Assembly (NCBI RefSeq): GCF_910585425.1
Contig: NZ_CAJUCP010000024.1
Coordinates: 1 to 64,000, forward strand
From: an uncultured Acetatifactor sp.
GTDB lineage: Bacteria; Bacillota; Clostridia; Lachnospirales; Lachnospiraceae
DNA: 64,000 bases
Direction: 5' to 3'
Part shown: positions 41,209 through 49,708 of the stretch, piece after piece
Position numbering within the stretch: the first letter of the stretch is position 1
Layout: every line of letters starts with the position of its first letter
Made by a program: the position numbers and the translations under genes
Notes under the pieces: generated by a model
Seen by the model: the letters and a program-made list of their open reading frames with translations, nothing else
Database searches by the model: none
Told to the model about the DNA's origin: nothing

Positions 41209-42342
41209 TCACGCAATAATCTTCCCCATCCACCCCGCCAGCTCCTCCGGCGTCATGGCCCCCACGAAGGCCCCCATGTCCGAGAGGGTCTGGGCGGCGT
41301 TGCGGTCATAGTTGGGGTTGGCGTCCATGTCCAGGGCGGTGAGCACCACCAGCTTCGCGCCGCTCTCGATGATTCCCTTCGCGGTGCTGTAGAGCCGCTG
41401 GTAGCCCCCGCCCTCGTAGAGGTCCGTCACCAGCACCACCATGGTCCGGAAGGGAAAATCAATCAGTCCCTCGCAGTACCCCAGGGCCCCGGCGATATTG
41501 GTGCCGCCGCCTAGCTGGACGCTCATCAGGGTCTCCACCGGGTCCTCCACATAGCCGCTTAAATCCACCACATTGGTGTCGAATATCACCAGCTTCGTGT
41601 CCAGCATGGGGAGCCTGGCGAATATCCCCGCCATGATGGCGCTGTGGATGACGGAATCCAGCATGGAGCCGCTTTCGTCCACGCAGACGATCACCCTCCA
41701 CTGGTTGTATTTCTTCATCCGCGAATTGAAATATACGTTTTTCAGTACAAGCTGCTGCCGCTCCCTGTCATAGTTCTTCAGATTCCGCTGGATGGTCTTC
41801 TTCATGTCCAGGTTCCGGGCGGACTTTACCGGAGAGCTGGCGTTGCGGTTGATCTGCCCGAAAAAGGAGACACGCACCTCCTGCTCCAGCTTCCTGGCAA
41901 TCTCCTCCGCCACTTTGCGCACGATTTCCCGGGCCAGGGAGAGCACCTCCCCCTTCATCATGTGCTTCAGCTCCAGGATGGTCTTCAAAAGCTCCTTGTT
42001 GGGCTCCAGCCTGCGCAGCACCTCCGGGTCTGTGAGCAGCTCCGTCATGCCGTACTTTTCCAGGGCGTGGCGCTCCAGAATCTCCACCGTCCGCTTGGGG
42101 AACAGTTTCTTCACCTGGTGCAGCCAGTCCGGCACGGTGAGCTGTGAGCCGTCGCTGCCGCCCCCGCGGTCTTTCCGTATCTCCTGCTCGTCCCCGTACT
42201 CTCTGGAATACAGATAGTCCAGCACATTTTCCATGTCCATAAATTTTAGATTCACGGCCCCGGAGGAAAAAGGAATCTGCCCTGACGCATATTTCCCCAG
42301 CACCAGCCTCCAGCGGTTCAAAATCTCCTGTTCGTCTGCCAT
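41209..42342 (-). CDS. VWA (CoxE/YehP-like) domain protein
   Basis: The 377-residue length is nearly the same as E. coli YehP (378). The N-terminal part is helical (WRLVLGKYASGQIPFSSG). The C-terminal von Willebrand A domain has a complete metal site: CVDESGSMLDS (DxSxS), the Thr of a later loop (GGGTNIAGAL) and Asp in LVTDLYEGG. Such VWA proteins bind partners through Mg2+ and work with MoxR ATPases as chaperone-like complexes. AGGAGA precedes the ATG. A long hairpin (42386-42470) separates it from the upstream DUF5682 gene. Confidence 0.92.
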   Translation of the reverse strand: MADEQEILNRWRLVLGKYASGQIPFSSGAVNLKFMDMENVLDYLYSREYGDEQEIRKDRGGGSDGSQLTVPDWLHQVKKLFPKRTVEILERHALEKYGMTELLTDPEVLRRLEPNKELLKTILELKHMMKGEVLSLAREIVRKVAEEIARKLEQEVRVSFFGQINRNASSPVKSARNLDMKKTIQRNLKNYDRERQQLVLKNVYFNSRMKKYNQWRVIVCVDESGSMLDSVIHSAIMAGIFARLPMLDTKLVIFDTNVVDLSGYVEDPVETLMSVQLGGGTNIAGALGYCEGLIDFPFRTMVVLVTDLYEGGGYQRLYSTAKGIIESGAKLVVLTALDMDANPNYDRNAAQTLSDMGAFVGAMTPEELAGWMGKIIA

Positions 42343-42385
42343 TTTTATCTCCTAATTGAGTCGCTGCGCGACGGCTCTAAAGAAT

Positions 42386-42470
42386 AAAGTCCCTTCGGCG
42401 CACCTCTATGAGAGAAACTTTCATTCGAAAGTGCCTCATGAAAGTTCCTCTCGTGCGCCTTCGCGACTTT
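42386..42470 (-). promoter_or_regulatory. 85-base hairpin inside the Yeh-like operon
   Basis: GAGAGAAACTTTCAT (42410-42424) pairs with ATGAAAGTTCCTCTC (42438-42452) with one mismatch. Outside it, GGCGCAC (42397-42403) pairs with GTGCGCC (42453-42459), and AAAGTC (42386-42391) with GACTTT (42465-42470). It lies between the DUF5682 and VWA genes. No U-tract is present. It may be a processing or protection element, or a palindromic repeat. Confidence 0.65.
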
Positions 42471-42483
42471 ACCGGCCAGCGCA

Positions 42484-44862
42484 TCAACGCTGCATTCGCG
42501 ACTTCACAAAAGCATCCAGTTCTTTCCCATAAGCATACCAGTCCGGGTAGACCTCCTGCCGCTCCAGGATGTCTCTCTGGCCCTTTCCGTGGATTCCCGC
42601 GGCCATGGACGCGATCCTGTCGATCTCCCGGGGCGTGAAATAGGCGAAGGCCATACGCAGCTTGGGCAGCAGCTCCATGAATTCCTCCTCGGAAACCGCG
42701 CCGTAGAATCCGTCCAGCATCCGCAGGAACTGCTCTCCGATGAACACCAGGTCCCTGGCCGTGAAGAACAGCCCTCTGAAGAACTGGGCCGTGGAGAACA
42801 GCTGCTCCCTGGTCCCGCTCAGATACCCCCTGCAGACCATCTCTATCTTTTCCGCCGTCTCCCGGCCGCTGCCGTAGAGGATGCCGTGGACGCAGCCGTT
42901 CAGGCCCGCGTTGATCTCCCCGTCCAGCGTCATCTTTTCCAAGACAGCATAGTAGTCATCTCTCTCCCGGCCCTCTGCCCCCTGCCGCCCCGTGACCCGG
43001 TACAGGAGCTTCACGGCGTTCATGCAGGGGTCCAGATCCTCGTCCTTGATCCTGGTCATGGAGGGCAGGAGGCCAATCAGTTTCCGGCAGCCGATGGAAA
43101 TCAGCTCCCCGAATTCCAGCCCGGAGCCGTACAGCGTCTCCAGCTCCTCCATCATCATCAGGCTCTTTAAGGCCTCCGCCATGGAATAGAAATCCGTGTC
43201 CGCCAGCATCAGCTGGTGCACCCGGGAAAAGACTGTCTGCATCTGCCCCTGCAGTCCCATCTCGAAGACCCTGGTCAGCAGCAGGGCGCTCTCTTTGGCC
43301 CCCAGCTCCTTCTTCAGCTCCTCCTTCACCAGGCTCACCGCCGCCTCCTCAATGGTAGCGCCGTAGACCGACACCTCGATCAGGGCGGCGTCCACCTGGG
43401 CGTTCCATTTGTACTTCCAGATCTCCCGCATCAGGTTCCTGTCCTTTTTCAGCTGCAGGTTGGGGCCCTTTACCTTTTTGGCAAAGGCAGTGTCCAGGTA
43501 GAACATGCGGTTGAAGAACATGCTCTGCTGCCTGTGCCTGGGATTGGAAAATATGGACAGGGTGGACTCCGACTCCAGGGTGGAGGTTATCTTCAGACCG
43601 AACCGCCTGCACTCTCCCCGGAAATCGTGGAGTATGGGCGGCACGTCCGCCTGGGGGCACAGCGCGCCCACGGCGTTCCCCGTCATGAGCCCGCGCAGGA
43701 TCCGTATGGGCGTGTCGGAGGCCAGATTGTACTCCCCTTTTACGAAGGAGGAGAGCACCGCGTCCTGCAGCTCGTAAGCCCCCGGCTCCCGCTTCCCCCG
43801 CAGCTCGGCCAGGCCCTTTGCCATGGCGCAGGCACAGATTTCGTCATAGGTGGACAGATACCCCTCCCTGCGCCTGGTCTCCTTGCCCGATGCCACCACC
43901 ATGTCCAGCACCGCGTCCTCATAAGGGGCATCGGATTCCGGCGCCCGCTCCCAGATTTTCTGGTAAAATCCGGGAAAGGGCATGCCGCTGGCGTAGCCGT
44001 TCAGGGCATCCGCCGCCTCCATGGAGTAGGGCATCAGGTACACGCCCTGGTCCTTTTCGGGAACCTTGCCGGTCTTGCCTTCTGCCCGCGCCGCTTCCTC
44101 TTCCCCTGCCAGCAGCGCCCGAAGCCCCGGCGTGTGGAAGCCCCCCGTGACCACCAGCACCGTGCCCCCTGTCCCTGCCAGCTCCCGGGCGTGCTCCCCA
44201 ATCCGCTTCGCCATATGCGCCTCCCGGGCCAGGCATCCGTCCTCCTCCATGGATTCCCGGGGCGTGTTCTCCCTGGCCAGCCCGCAGTACACCAGCAGGT
44301 TGTCGAACCAGCGCTTGCTTTCATCCCGCATACCGTTCAGTTCGAAATACTTCTCCCAGAACTCGTCGAAGCTGCGCAGCCCCGTCCGCTCGCAGAGCTG
44401 ACGCAGATAGTCGTTTCGGGACAGCAGGTAGTCGTCGTTGTAATTGCTCTTCTCCTCTTCCTCCTTCCGCAGCCCCTTCCCCTCCCGGGAGGCCGCCAGG
44501 ATGTCGCCGTAAGGCAGGTCGATGAAAGCCGTCCGGATCCCCAGCCGTTTTCCCGCCCGGAATGCCGCCAGCTCCGGCGAATAGTCCAGAAAGGGGTAAT
44601 AGCATTTATAGCGCTCCCTGTCCTCCGAAATCCGCCCCGACTGGTCATGGCAGGAATAATAGATGGCGAAGGGCGCCTTCGTCTCCTCATGCACCATCAC
44701 CGGAATCAGGGAATCCGCATTGTCCGGCCCCTCCACCAGGATGACGTCCGGCCGCAGCTCCTCGATTGTCCGGTCCACATGGTACGCGCAGGCGGGACTG
44801 TGATGGCGGACCGGAAGCAGGATTATCTCAGCCATTTCCTTGCTTCGTAATATTCTTTCCAT
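42484..44862 (-). CDS. DUF5682 (YehM-like) protein
   Basis: The 792-residue protein is soluble and mostly helical, close in length to E. coli YehM (759). The N-terminus has the family pattern LLPVRHHSPACAYHVDRTIE, then RPDVILVEGPDNADSL and VLVVTGGFHTPGLRALL. The start at 44862 has GAGGG 7 bases before it and overlaps the MoxR gene by 40 bases. An ATG at 44835 is the alternative. This overlap indicates translational coupling with the ATPase. No catalytic motif is assigned, though the HHSPAC His/Cys residues look constrained. It belongs to the MoxR-VWA-SWIM-DUF4132 set. Confidence 0.88.
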   Translation of the reverse strand: MERILRSKEMAEIILLPVRHHSPACAYHVDRTIEELRPDVILVEGPDNADSLIPVMVHEETKAPFAIYYSCHDQSGRISEDRERYKCYYPFLDYSPELAAFRAGKRLGIRTAFIDLPYGDILAASREGKGLRKEEEEKSNYNDDYLLSRNDYLRQLCERTGLRSFDEFWEKYFELNGMRDESKRWFDNLLVYCGLARENTPRESMEEDGCLAREAHMAKRIGEHARELAGTGGTVLVVTGGFHTPGLRALLAGEEEAARAEGKTGKVPEKDQGVYLMPYSMEAADALNGYASGMPFPGFYQKIWERAPESDAPYEDAVLDMVVASGKETRRREGYLSTYDEICACAMAKGLAELRGKREPGAYELQDAVLSSFVKGEYNLASDTPIRILRGLMTGNAVGALCPQADVPPILHDFRGECRRFGLKITSTLESESTLSIFSNPRHRQQSMFFNRMFYLDTAFAKKVKGPNLQLKKDRNLMREIWKYKWNAQVDAALIEVSVYGATIEEAAVSLVKEELKKELGAKESALLLTRVFEMGLQGQMQTVFSRVHQLMLADTDFYSMAEALKSLMMMEELETLYGSGLEFGELISIGCRKLIGLLPSMTRIKDEDLDPCMNAVKLLYRVTGRQGAEGRERDDYYAVLEKMTLDGEINAGLNGCVHGILYGSGRETAEKIEMVCRGYLSGTREQLFSTAQFFRGLFFTARDLVFIGEQFLRMLDGFYGAVSEEEFMELLPKLRMAFAYFTPREIDRIASMAAGIHGKGQRDILERQEVYPDWYAYGKELDAFVKSRMQR

Positions 44863-45932
44863 AATCCGCCCTCTTTGCTGCTCTTGTCCCGGATCACCGT
44901 GTTGAAATACCCCTTCACCTTCTCCAGGTCGTCCTTGTTTTCCTTGGAGATCGCTCCCACCAGGTTCTGCACCAGGCTGTCCATGCCGATTGTCCCGTCC
45001 CCGTAGTAATAGCCCGTAATCATAGCCTGGTAGTACACCGACACCGCCTCCGCCGTGCTCATCACCGCCGACGGCCTGTCGATCCTGTGCCCGTAGGAGG
45101 AGACCCCCTCCCGCAGCTCGTGGTAGGTGGAGGCCAGGATCTCCGCCACGTCCTCGTCCACTTCCATGGCTATATGGCTCTCCGCCGCCAGCTTCTCCAC
45201 CTCGCTCACGATGATCCGCTTCTCCATCGCCGCCTCCCGCACGGGCATCACCGTCTCAAAATTGAACCGGCGCTTCAGGGCGCTGCTCATCTCGTTCACG
45301 CCCTTGTCCCTGGTGTTGGCCGTGCCGATCACATTGAAGCCCGGCCTGGCGAAGAGGAACCCGTCGTCCCCCAGCTCCGGGACGTTGAGCACCTTGTCGG
45401 AAAGCACGCTGATCAGGCTGTCCTGGATCTCCGCGGGCGTCCTGGTGATCTCCTCGAACCGGGTCAGTATCCCCTTCTCCATCCCCACGTAGAGAGGCGA
45501 CGGCACCAGTGCCTCCCGGCTGGGCCCCTGGGCCAGCAGGAGCGCGTAATTCCAGGAATATTTTATCATATCTTCGGTAGTCCCCGCCGTGCCCTGGATG
45601 GTGTTGGTGCTGACCCCGCTGATGGCGGCGGAGAGCAGCTCCGAGAGCATGGTCTTGGCCGTGCCCGGCTCCCCCACCAGCATCAGGCCCCTGTTTCCCG
45701 CCAGGGTCACGATGCAGCGCTCCACCAGCGCGTCGTTGCCGAAGTATTTCTTTTCTATGGTAAATTCTTTTCCGTCATGCCGTATAGGCTTCGAGCTCCC
45801 CAGGATGAAGGTCCGCACCGCCCTGGGGGACATCTGCCAGTTCTCCGGCCGGACGCCCGTATCGTTTGCCCTCAGCGCCTCCAGCTCCTCCCGGTATCGT
45901 ATTTCCACTGGTGGCTTTATGTATTGTTCCAT
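44823..45932 (-). CDS. MoxR-type AAA+ ATPase (YehL-like)
   Basis: The 369-residue product begins at ATG 45932 (AGGAGG before it). Walker A is VGEPGTAKTML. The Walker B region reads ILTRFEEITR, with FEE where most MoxR proteins have a DE pair after hydrophobic residues; as I recall, E. coli YehL has the same form. Sensor 1 is IGTANTRDKG, the arginine finger region ALKRRFNFE, and sensor 2 lies in YGHRIDRPSAV. MoxR ATPases remodel partner proteins with VWA proteins. This is the first gene of the minus-strand MoxR, DUF5682, VWA cluster. Confidence 0.92.
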   Translation of the reverse strand: MEQYIKPPVEIRYREELEALRANDTGVRPENWQMSPRAVRTFILGSSKPIRHDGKEFTIEKKYFGNDALVERCIVTLAGNRGLMLVGEPGTAKTMLSELLSAAISGVSTNTIQGTAGTTEDMIKYSWNYALLLAQGPSREALVPSPLYVGMEKGILTRFEEITRTPAEIQDSLISVLSDKVLNVPELGDDGFLFARPGFNVIGTANTRDKGVNEMSSALKRRFNFETVMPVREAAMEKRIIVSEVEKLAAESHIAMEVDEDVAEILASTYHELREGVSSYGHRIDRPSAVMSTAEAVSVYYQAMITGYYYGDGTIGMDSLVQNLVGAISKENKDDLEKVKGYFNTVIRDKSSKEGGLWKEYYEARKWLR

Positions 45933-46002
45933 GTCTTTGCCTCCTGTTCTGCTATTTTTCCCCATCGTGCCGGACGCCTTCCCCTGCCGCCCGGCGGGGC
46001 GC

Positions 46003-47751
46003 TTATGATATAGAATCCGTATGCGAATCCTGCAGACATAACCCCGTCTGGTTCACATTGTTCCTGACCGCAAACCCATTGCAGCCGGTCAGGAAGACCT
46101 TCCCGCCTGCTTCCGGAAAGATGTTGTCCTCTACCCGGAAGCCCTTTGTTCCGACAGCCCTTATTTCCACAGCCTGTCCCGTAAACTTGTTCCCTGTCAC
46201 AGCGATATTGGAATGAACTGTCTTCTCCGGATCCGCCGATACCGTCTGGGGATTGGAGTGAATCTGGGGAGCCTCCCCGTCCTCGAACAGGTTATCCCTT
46301 ATGGTCATATCACGGATAAGCCCCGATTCGAACCATCCCCTGGCGTCATCCTCCAGAAGGATCGAGGCCATCCCATGCTTCCGGAAGACATTCTTCTCAA
46401 TGACCACCTTCCCCCGGGTCGTGCACAATATCCCCCGGGTGGGCACATATTCCGACAGGTTGTTGCGGATGGTCACATTCGGCGTCCATGTGATATTTTC
46501 CACCGCATCGCCCCCTGCCCTGATTTCCTCCGGCAACGGCTCGCTCAGCGTCAGCTCGATATCGGTGTCATCCTTTCTGAGCCACCCCTTCACCGTATTC
46601 CGGTGGTAGGGAATCAGGTCGTCCCTGTCTATCAGCTCGATCTCATCCCCCGCCTCAAAGGCCTGGAATCCCCAGGTCTCCGGGTGCATGAACCGGACCG
46701 TCAGCTTCCGCTCCGCCCTGTCCGCCTCCAGGATCCGCAAGTGCGTCCCGTGGACATTGACGGTATCGTCATGGGCTCCGCTGAAATGGCTGTCCACGAT
46801 GAGGATCTCGCCCCTGCAGCCCGACATCTGCACAAAATCCGCAAAACTGGCGCAGGTCCTCCCCGTCTCCGGGCGGGGGGCGCATTCCAGACGGCGCAGG
46901 GTCAGGTTCTCCGAGTACTGCCCCACGATTCCCAGCCCGTGCATGAAATGGAATCCGCAGTCCTCCAGGGTCACATTTTTGCTTCTATGGATGAAAGTCC
47001 CCACCTGATTGCGCATCCCGTCCCGCATCTGGTAGGTACAGCCCTCCCTGTAGCGGCTTCCCTCCGGAAATTCCATCTGCAGCACATTGTCCCCCAGGTC
47101 TGTGATGCCGCTTCCGTAGCCATACCATGCGACGCGCCTGAGTGTCCCCCTGTCCGGGTCCAGCTCCTGCAACAGATAGGCCTCCTTCTCCCAGTAACGC
47201 GCATTTCCATCGGCCAGCGTCCTCTCACCCTGCCACAGAATCGTGTCCGGTTTTCCGTCCCCATCCGCATCCTGCAGTCGGTACAGCGAATCCTTATGTA
47301 CCTTTACCCGCACATAAGCGTCCGTTTTCGCGGTAACGGTATACTCTGATACTGTCGGCCGGGCATAATCCAGATTGAAATTGCGTATCACGATATCCTG
47401 GCAGCCGTCTATCAGGATGGGCGTCATCACCCCGTGCACCAGAAGCAGTGCGCCGCAGCCGTCTATGACGACATTTTTCATGTCCTTCATCCGGATGGCG
47501 CTCCATCTGACGCCCTCCGGATTCTCCGGTTTCTTCGCCGAATTGGTAATATAATATCCTTTGGCATAGTATGCGTTCTCGGGCCACACCTCGTATACCT
47601 TCCCCGCCTCGAACCGAATCGTTACGGCTCCCTCTTCCTTTTCCGCCCTCTCAATTGCCCTGCGGATCTCCGGGCCCGCATCCTTCCCCTGGCCCGGGTG
47701 CGCCACAGTGACGATTGTCACCGAATGCCCTTCTGTACTGTCCTCCCACAT
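46003..47751 (-). CDS. Right-handed beta-helix protein, GH110-like (alpha-1,3-galactosidase candidate)
   Basis: The 582-residue product has no signal peptide. It shows repeated short beta-strand turns typical of a parallel beta-helix (NVVIDGCGALLLVHGVMTP, DIVIRNFNLDYARPTVSEY, NVTLEDCGFHFMHGLGIVG). The segment HFSGAHDDTVNVHGTHLRI resembles the active-site region of GH110 alpha-1,3-galactosidases, with paired Asp and nearby Glu/Asp. GH110 enzymes cut terminal alpha-1,3-galactose, as in blood group B. It could instead belong to another beta-helix glycosidase or lyase group. AAGGAG lies 12 bases before the ATG. It lies directly upstream of the MoxR gene but is probably unrelated to it. Confidence 0.65.
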   Translation of the reverse strand: MWEDSTEGHSVTIVTVAHPGQGKDAGPEIRRAIERAEKEEGAVTIRFEAGKVYEVWPENAYYAKGYYITNSAKKPENPEGVRWSAIRMKDMKNVVIDGCGALLLVHGVMTPILIDGCQDIVIRNFNLDYARPTVSEYTVTAKTDAYVRVKVHKDSLYRLQDADGDGKPDTILWQGERTLADGNARYWEKEAYLLQELDPDRGTLRRVAWYGYGSGITDLGDNVLQMEFPEGSRYREGCTYQMRDGMRNQVGTFIHRSKNVTLEDCGFHFMHGLGIVGQYSENLTLRRLECAPRPETGRTCASFADFVQMSGCRGEILIVDSHFSGAHDDTVNVHGTHLRILEADRAERKLTVRFMHPETWGFQAFEAGDEIELIDRDDLIPYHRNTVKGWLRKDDTDIELTLSEPLPEEIRAGGDAVENITWTPNVTIRNNLSEYVPTRGILCTTRGKVVIEKNVFRKHGMASILLEDDARGWFESGLIRDMTIRDNLFEDGEAPQIHSNPQTVSADPEKTVHSNIAVTGNKFTGQAVEIRAVGTKGFRVEDNIFPEAGGKVFLTGCNGFAVRNNVNQTGLCLQDSHTDSIS

Positions 47752-48188
47752 AGCAAAAATGCTCCTTCCTCTGATTCAGCAGTGCTGTTTTCGTATTCAT
47801 AGTACCATATCGGCCAAAATAAAGCTATATCTATTTCGAATTCAGCAATGGTCTACTGAAATAACGCTCAATTTTTCATCCTTTCTGCGCAAAATAATTG
47901 TGCAGAATGCCGGAAAGATTTTTGTTGACAATCTCTGGCAATGAAACTAAAATACATCTAAGAAAATACCAAAGCCATTTGGGTGGGTTCATCCCCACTA
48001 TCCGTTACGCGTAAAGGAGCGCGGCAGCAGAGAAGGAATTTATCATCGCATATTGGGTCAAATTTTGTTTTTTGTCCAATGTAGATAAAATCTTCAAACA
48101 GCACATTGCCACCATCCCTTGCGCGGGAGGACTCGAATGCAGCTTTGGCTTTTTTTATGAAAAATTTTATGTCTGGCGGTGGGTGCAT
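47752..48188. other. 437-base AT-rich intergenic region
   Basis: It lies between the divergent GH110-like gene and the MATE gene. It holds a near-consensus plus-strand promoter (47925-47953), then about 235 bases of leader. Short frames on both strands lack ribosome sites or known motifs. A small stem GTGGG/CCCAC near 47981-47997 looks like a tRNA T-arm, but no other tRNA part is present. Confidence 0.5.
47925..47953 (+). promoter_or_regulatory. Promoter upstream of the MATE gene
   Basis: TTGACA (47925-47930) and TAAAAT (47948-47953) are 17 bases apart. The leader to the MATE start is about 235 bases. Confidence 0.7.
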
Positions 48189-49565
48189 ATGATGAAGACA
48201 GGTTTACGGAAATTGGGGGCACAGACTAGCTCAGGGGCTAGGGATTACACCTTGTACAGAATGCTATATCCAATCGTGCTGGAGTTGATTTTCGCCTACA
48301 TCTGCAGCAGCATCAACCAGATGATCATCAACAGCTTCTCCAGCCAGGCAATCGCCGCCACCACGGCGGTGGGGACTTTCTCATCGCTGATGCTGACTAC
48401 CTTTGCCATCTTCTATGCCGGGCAGAGCATCCTCTTAGCGCCCTGCTGGGGCAGGAAGGAGTATGCGGAGGGCCGCCAGATTCTGACGGTGGGACTGATT
48501 GACAACATTCTGTTGGGGCTGGGGCTGGCCGTCATCTGGTTCTGCGCGGGAGGCTTCATCATGGGGCTGATTCATGTCCCCGCCGACCTCTGGGACATGT
48601 CCGGCGACTATCTGTCCGTGGCGCTGGGCCTGTCGGTCTTCCAGGGCGTCACTGCCACCTTTGCCACCGCTTTCCGGGCAATCGGCAAGATGAAGACCGC
48701 CATGGCAGGGAGCTGTCTCATCAACGGCAGCTGGATCGTGTGGGAAGCCCTGACTCTATGGCTGGTCCCCGCAGACTGGCAGGACATCCGCCACTATGCC
48801 CTTGCCGCCATCCTGGCCCATATCCTGGGATGCGCATTTTACATTCACCAGGCCTCCAGGGATGAGAACATCCGCCTGAAGCTCCTCCACTCCAACTGGC
48901 GCGCCTCCTTTGGGGCCACCACCAGGCGGATCGCCCGCCTGGGCGTATTCAGCGGAATGGAAAGCGTAATCTACGTGTTGTCCCAGACCATAGTGGTCTC
49001 CATGATCGGGACACTGGGCACGCAGTCGCTTCTGGTAAAGGGCTATACCGCGAATCTGATCAATTATATCATCCTGCCGGCCTCCGCCATTCCTATCGCC
49101 GCCTCTACCCTGATTGGGCTGAGCCTGGGGAAGCGGGACGAGGGGCAGATGCTCCGGTATTTCCGCCAGAGCTTCCGCCTAGTCTGCGGCGCCACAGTGC
49201 TGCTGGAAATCGCGGCCCTTCTCTTCGGGCGGCAGTTCTTTGGCATGTATACAAGCGACCCGCAGTTATTGGACGCGTGCATGACGATTCTGAAAATCGA
49301 GATTGCCATGGAGCTGTTTCGGAGCATCGCCGCCCTGCTGGTAGCCTGCCTGAAGGCCATCGGGGATGTGCGGATGCCGTTCTTCATGGTCATCCTTGGC
49401 TCCCTGATCAATATCGGGGCCTCATGGCTCTTCGGCATAAAGGCGGGCCTGGGGCTCCCCGGCATTTGGATCGGCTACGGGGCGGATCTGGCCTTCCGCG
49501 GCATATGGGGACTCCTGTTATGGAGGAAACATACCAGACGCCACAGCTATCCTGTGTGGAAATAA
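48189..49565 (+). CDS. MATE-family efflux transporter
   Basis: The product has about 458 residues from ATG 48189 (a second ATG follows directly; GGTGGG lies before them). It has 12 membrane helices in two halves. Typical MATE segments are PIVLELIFAYICSSINQMII, AIAATTAVGTFSSLMLTT and ATFATAFRAIGKMKTAMAGS, with the second-half repeat ATLIGLSLGKRDEGQML. The family exports drugs and other cations using Na+ or H+ gradients. The frame upstream to 48072 is open but not coding-like. A structured element follows the stop. Confidence 0.9.
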   Translation: MMKTGLRKLGAQTSSGARDYTLYRMLYPIVLELIFAYICSSINQMIINSFSSQAIAATTAVGTFSSLMLTTFAIFYAGQSILLAPCWGRKEYAEGRQILTVGLIDNILLGLGLAVIWFCAGGFIMGLIHVPADLWDMSGDYLSVALGLSVFQGVTATFATAFRAIGKMKTAMAGSCLINGSWIVWEALTLWLVPADWQDIRHYALAAILAHILGCAFYIHQASRDENIRLKLLHSNWRASFGATTRRIARLGVFSGMESVIYVLSQTIVVSMIGTLGTQSLLVKGYTANLINYIILPASAIPIAASTLIGLSLGKRDEGQMLRYFRQSFRLVCGATVLLEIAALLFGRQFFGMYTSDPQLLDACMTILKIEIAMELFRSIAALLVACLKAIGDVRMPFFMVILGSLINIGASWLFGIKAGLGLPGIWIGYGADLAFRGIWGLLLWRKHTRRHSYPVWK

Positions 49566-49682
49566 TCAAGCTTGCAACGCTGCAGAGCAGATAGTGTCCT
49601 TCGGACACTTTGGTATTTGACCCTCGCGGCATTCGCCAACTGGCCGTGCAAGCATGGCCGCTTGGCTCATTGCTCGCGGGAA
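49563..49682 (+). repeat. Palindromic mosaic element between MATE and ADP-ribosylglycohydrolase genes
   Basis: AGTGTCC/GGACACT (49593-49609) is a hairpin. GCCAA (49635-49639) pairs with TTGGC (49662-49666) around the palindrome GGCCGTGCAAGCATGGCC (49642-49659). CTCGCGG occurs as a direct repeat at 49623 and 49673. The motifs CTCGCGG and CATTCGCC recall the element after grcA. It resembles a dispersed intergenic palindromic unit. No gene is in it. Confidence 0.5.
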
Positions 49683-49708
49683 TAAAAAAACGAATGGAGC
49701 ATAGCGAC

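Noticed and set aside
47975..48000. tRNA-like T-arm
   Set aside because: A GTGGG/CCCAC stem with a TTCAT loop is present, but no acceptor, D or anticodon arm can be built around it.
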